A program made the position numbers and the translations under genes. Source: Perlabentimonas sp041656735 (lineage in GTDB: Bacteria; Bacteroidota; Bacteroidia; Bacteroidales; Tenuifilaceae). From it: DNA of 64,000 nt. A model generated the notes under the pieces. That model worked only from the letters and a program-made list of their open reading frames with translations, searched no databases and was not told the DNA's origin. Location: NCBI GenBank assembly GCA_041656735.1, contig JBBACY010000011.1, positions 1 to 64,000 on the forward strand. Direction: 5' to 3'. Of this stretch, positions 61,060 through 64,000 are shown in pieces; within the stretch, counting starts at the first letter, position 1; each line of letters opens with the position of its first letter.

Positions 61060-62505
61060 TTAATCGATTTTTAATCCCATAGCAGTAGCAATGCGCCTAG
61101 GTATATCCGTATTATTAAGTTGTCCTGAAAACAGATGATCACCTGCTCCCAAAGCATATACTGGAACGTGAGAGGCTGTATGCGAACCGCTAGTCCACCC
61201 AATCCCAGCCATCTCGTTTAGTAGCCGAACAGCAGTTATTGCAATGGGATTATTAGACCTGTATAACTTTGCATTCATTTCGATTTGCTTTGCTGTTTGA
61301 GGTAAAGTTGCGGCTATGTAAGCATCGGAAATTCTTTTTAACTGCTCTCCGTTCAAACTATCAGAAACCATTCCGATTACTTGTGGATCGGCTAAAAATT
61401 GTAGCACCTGGTTAAACGTAGGTTTTTTCTTTCCAGAAACGAGACTATTAACCTCTGCATTAAGCTGCTCAAGCGATAATTTTTGATTAGCTAGCAAGGC
61501 CACATTTGATTTGTATCCATTCTCTCTTCGGCCAATGCTCATACCACCTGTTTCGTGATCGGCAGTAACCACAATAAGGGTTTGCTTAGGATACTTCTTA
61601 TAAAACTGTACAGCAACATCAACAGCATCAGATAGGGCAATAACGTCATGAATAACGGAAGCTGCATCGTTATCATGGGCTGCCCAATCAATTTTACCGC
61701 CTTCAATCATAAATAAAAATCCGTTGGGAGAATTAAGTATATCGGCTCCCATGCTGGTAACTTGAGAAAGGGTTACATCACCCTCGCGCGCATCGATTTG
61801 ATATTTTAAAGATGAGCCGGAGACCGGTTCTTCTAATGTATATACAATTGACTTATAGTTGTCGAGAATCGAGTCAGCTACTGATAAGTTATTTGTAAAA
61901 TAAAAGCCCGAATCTTCAGCTTTCTCGTATAGATTGCCCAGAGGCTCTTTCGATTTATTTCCGAGGGGATCTCTAAAGCCACCTCCAGCAAAAAACTTAT
62001 ATCCTGCCCGAATCATATCGTGTGAAATAGCGTGATAGCTGCTGCGAAGAGCCTGATGGGTGTAAAAGGCTGCTGGCGTAGCATGGTCGATACTAACGCT
62101 AGTTGCAACACCTACATTAAAACCAGCGTTATGCGCAAAGTGGCTAATACTGTATAGTGTATCGCTATGGTCAGAGGTTAGTCCGATGGTGTTTACCGAT
62201 GTTTTATAACCTGCGGCCAAAGCTGTACCTGCGGCAGCTGAGCCAGTAATGTATCGGTTATCGGAATAGGTTTGAGCCAAACTGGCTACTGGAAACGAAG
62301 TGAAACTTAAGTCCTTATTTCCGAACGGATTGCCATCAACTCCTGAAAGGTAAGCCTGAGAGGCAGTAATATGCTGTATCCCCATACCGTCACCAATAAA
62401 ATAAAAAACATATTTGGCCTTTGGTTCACTTTTGTTACATCCAGCAAAGGATAAAGCCAGGATAAGTGTTAGAGCAAACAAAATTGTACCCCTTATTTTT
62501 TTCAT
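61060..62505 (-). CDS. Alkaline phosphatase family lipoprotein
   Basis: A 481-residue metalloenzyme that removes phosphate from esters in the envelope. Lipobox Cys23 (LSFAGC) makes it a lipoprotein. Metal and catalytic motifs: FIGDGMG (Asp39), nucleophile Ser89 in ITGSAAAGTALAAG, SIDHATPAAFYTH, MIEGGKIDWAAHDND and TADHETGGM. The residue before Ser89 is Gly where E. coli PhoA has Asp101, a change I recall from other Bacteroidota. Near the stop codon an 11-base unit (TTAAAAATCGA) is tandemly repeated. No Pho box recognised. Confidence 0.92.
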   Translation of the reverse strand: MKKIRGTILFALTLILALSFAGCNKSEPKAKYVFYFIGDGMGIQHITASQAYLSGVDGNPFGNKDLSFTSFPVASLAQTYSDNRYITGSAAAGTALAAGYKTSVNTIGLTSDHSDTLYSISHFAHNAGFNVGVATSVSIDHATPAAFYTHQALRSSYHAISHDMIRAGYKFFAGGGFRDPLGNKSKEPLGNLYEKAEDSGFYFTNNLSVADSILDNYKSIVYTLEEPVSGSSLKYQIDAREGDVTLSQVTSMGADILNSPNGFLFMIEGGKIDWAAHDNDAASVIHDVIALSDAVDVAVQFYKKYPKQTLIVVTADHETGGMSIGRRENGYKSNVALLANQKLSLEQLNAEVNSLVSGKKKPTFNQVLQFLADPQVIGMVSDSLNGEQLKRISDAYIAATLPQTAKQIEMNAKLYRSNNPIAITAVRLLNEMAGIGWTSGSHTASHVPVYALGAGDHLFSGQLNNTDIPRRIATAMGLKID

Positions 62506-62642
62506 AATAAATAGTTAATTATTAAAGTATTAAAACTTTAAACTTGTTAATGGTTAAGTATTTAACAATACATATTAATACAGTAACTAAAGTGAACTTA
62601 ACTGAGTAAACACCTGTATTGAAAAAAAGTTCATAAAACGCA

Positions 62643-62670
62643 AACGGCTGTGCAAAAGTGCACAGCCGTT
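62643..62670 (-). terminator. Terminator after the ExbD genes
   Basis: Perfect 12-base-pair stem (62643-62654 with 62659-62670) with a four-base loop, then TTTGCGTTTT on the minus strand. Confidence 0.75.
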
Positions 62671-62691
62671 GAGTTTTATTAAAAAGATAGA

Positions 62692-63162
62692 TTAGTAATT
62701 TTCAACTCTGCGAGCTGCATAACTAATTTTTAGAGCACTAGCCTTTCGTAGTTCCTGCTTAACATCGGTAACAATACCCATACGGGTATCCTCGTCAACT
62801 TTTAGCGCTGTTGTAAGCTTGTTCCTATCGGCTTCACTAAGGGCATCCCTCTCGGCCGAAATAAAGTCGCGTATATCAGCGAGTTTTTTAAACGAGTCGT
62901 TAAGTTGAATTCGTGAATCCGTTCCTAAAAGCCCTTGATGTTGACGTGATGGGGCTCCGATAAAGATATACGACACCAACGACTTCTTTTCGAGTTTTGA
63001 TACCTGAGTTGCTTCGGGCAACTTAACCTGAACCATCATTTCAGTATCCCTCATGGTTGTAGTAACCATAAAGAAGAAAAGAAGCATAAATACGATATCA
63101 GGTAGGGAGGCAGTAGATACTTGAGGAGTGCTTTTCGCTCCTTCTTTCTTAATTTTTGCCAT
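62692..63162 (-). CDS. exbD: ExbD/TolR family biopolymer transport protein (second copy)
   Basis: A 156-residue single-span inner-membrane protein. The membrane segment (about 18-38, LPDIVFMLLFFFMVTTTMRD) carries the conserved proton-pathway aspartate Asp21. The periplasmic part follows. It works with ExbB to power TonB-dependent uptake. The start overlaps the stop of the first exbD by one base (TAATG arrangement). Paired ExbD genes are usual in Bacteroidota; no TonB gene follows in this window. Confidence 0.93.
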   Translation of the reverse strand: MAKIKKEGAKSTPQVSTASLPDIVFMLLFFFMVTTTMRDTEMMVQVKLPEATQVSKLEKKSLVSYIFIGAPSRQHQGLLGTDSRIQLNDSFKKLADIRDFISAERDALSEADRNKLTTALKVDEDTRMGIVTDVKQELRKASALKISYAARRVENY

Positions 63163-63737
63163 TATTTACGTCCTCCTATACTTTTGGGTTCAGCCTCAGA
63201 TATACGAAGTGGGTACACTTTCTGAATTGCTTTTTGTTCATCTTCAGTAAGGATTTCGTATTTCTTTCCGAACTTTGCTCTTGATAACTCGTCTCTTAAC
63301 TCGTCATAAGCTGCAATAAGCTCGTTCTGAACAACCATATACATTTTATAAGATGTTCCTCTATCATTTTGAAGAGAGATAACGCCTTTGCCTACCTCCA
63401 TAGAACCCAAATATTCTATGTCAACAACCTGCTTTTCAGGTAGATGTATGTCGTTATTTGGATTTGTGAGGAATTCACGAGTTTTCTCTCTAAGCATAGA
63501 AACATCAACTGGCTCTCCTCCTACCGACAATCGGTCACTCTTACTAACCAAAACGGTAAGAATATTGCGCTGCTTTACATCCTGCTCAACGTCGCTTTTC
63601 TCTTCGGGCATAGGAGGTAATAATCGTTGCAACCCAGTATCAACATTCATGGTTGTTGTAACCAAGAAGAAGATAAGTAACAGGAAAGCAATGTCAGCCA
63701 ATGAGCTTCCATTAATTTCTGGTGTTGATCTTGCCAT
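63162..63737 (-). CDS. exbD: ExbD/TolR family biopolymer transport protein (first copy)
   Basis: A 191-residue paralogue with the membrane segment at about 10-32 (GSSLADIAFLLLIFFLVTTTMNVD) and conserved Asp15. The periplasmic part is longer than in the second copy and ends in a basic tail (GGRK). It is translated together with the second copy and follows the partial membrane-protein gene by 46 bases. An exbB/motA-like gene is expected just beyond the window. Confidence 0.93.
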   Translation of the reverse strand: MARSTPEINGSSLADIAFLLLIFFLVTTTMNVDTGLQRLLPPMPEEKSDVEQDVKQRNILTVLVSKSDRLSVGGEPVDVSMLREKTREFLTNPNNDIHLPEKQVVDIEYLGSMEVGKGVISLQNDRGTSYKMYMVVQNELIAAYDELRDELSRAKFGKKYEILTEDEQKAIQKVYPLRISEAEPKSIGGRK

Positions 63738-63783
63738 ATGAATAAATTTTTAGTAGGTGGAGCGTATGCTCCACCATATTTGC

Positions 63784-64000
63784 TTATCGATTAAAAATTC
63801 CTCTCAATCCAGTAAATGCGAGTAGAAGAAGAGCTACACCCAACAGAATGTACGTTGAGATAATGCCTGTATCGGCAAATCTAAGGACATCTGGGTTGGA
63901 GAAGTTGGTTTCGGTTGCAGAGGTTGCTGTAATAATTGGCGTTGTATCGGCCACTAAGTATGCCACTACAAAAACCAGAGCCAAAGCACCTAAGCTAAGC
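63784..64000 (-). CDS. Membrane protein upstream of exbD, partial (5' end outside window)
   Basis: The frame is open from the window edge to the stop at 63784. At least 71 residues are visible, with two hydrophobic segments (from the edge to VVAYLVAD, and ISTYILLGVALLLLAFTGLRG) around a short polar loop. The TTG at 63984 lies inside the first membrane segment, so the true start is beyond 64000. A small two-span protein between ExbB and ExbD is, as I recall, usual in Bacteroidia. Function unknown; probably part of the Ton energiser. Confidence 0.8.
   Translation of the reverse strand, partial: LSLGALALVFVVAYLVADTTPIITATSATETNFSNPDVLRFADTGIISTYILLGVALLLLAFTGLRGIFNR

Noticed and set aside
1..64000. 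CRISPR arrays, insertion sequences, integrases, prophage or plasmid genes
   Set aside because: No direct-repeat array, transposase, recombinase or phage structural gene was found on either strand.

Overview
The window is a chromosome segment of a member of the Bacteroidota, most likely class Bacteroidia (Bacteroidales/Marinilabiliales-like). The evidence is the gliding/type IX-associated pair gldE-gldD in its conserved mutY-HU-ssb neighbourhood, DUF4105, a DUF6175-type protein, the long Bacteroidota form of amidophosphoribosyltransferase, a glsA/glsB-like glycine-lipid pair, split lptC/lptE lipoproteins, and many copies of the Bacteroidota -7 promoter box TAnnTTTG a few tens of bases before start codons. 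The DNA is AT-rich, Shine-Dalgarno sites are mostly absent, and TTG or GTG starts are used in places. I see no prophage, insertion sequence, integron or CRISPR array.

Layout. 1-2.4 kb: an AT-rich accessory patch with a lipoprotein ending in a twin CX3C module, a strong terminator, and a two-gene ABC exporter of the bacteriocin-immunity (BcrA/LanF) type. 2.5-6.3 kb: a gamma-carbonic anhydrase-like protein and the 2-oxoacid:ferredoxin oxidoreductase korAB. 6.3-11.2 kb: a tight minus-strand operon ssb-gldE-gldD-PPTase-GGGP synthase, plus mutY. 11.3-13.4 kb: HU, a 30-residue very basic protein and RNase G. 13.7-21.3 kb: DsbD-like reductase, M28 peptidase, DUF4105 protein, aldehyde dehydrogenase, LysE exporter. 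21.7-33 kb: a long minus-strand unit mfd-coaX-OMP-TPR-lptC-small membrane protein-CNNM/CorC-PpiD. 33.2-35.1 kb: glsA-glsB. 35.2-43.7 kb: purF, SPOR protein, LEA-type lipoprotein, yebC, miaB, aspS, tadA. 43.8-48.4 kb: TPR protein, U32 (RlhA-like) protein, an orphan SiaC, tRNA-Arg(CCG), and a secreted protein. 48.7-54.1 kb: groEL-groES, and the operon sigma-54 activator-lptE-TPR-secG. 54.4-60.8 kb: six uncharacterised envelope genes, four of which share a short LPP20/FlgT-like motif. 61-64 kb: a lipoprotein alkaline phosphatase and a Ton-type ExbD pair with a partial membrane protein running off the end.

Most of the window is housekeeping: envelope biogenesis (lptC, lptE, GldD/E, PpiD, SecG, ExbD), lipid synthesis (GGGP synthase, GlsA/GlsB, PPTase), translation and RNA (MiaB, TadA, AspS, U32, RNase G, tRNA), DNA repair (MutY, Mfd, SSB) and central metabolism (KorAB, PurF, CoaX). 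The two places most likely to hold something undescribed are the six-gene envelope cluster at 54.4-60.8 kb and the CX3C lipoprotein next to the E-loop ABC transporter at 0.2-2.4 kb. Functions are inferred from motifs and recalled family knowledge; no database search was run.
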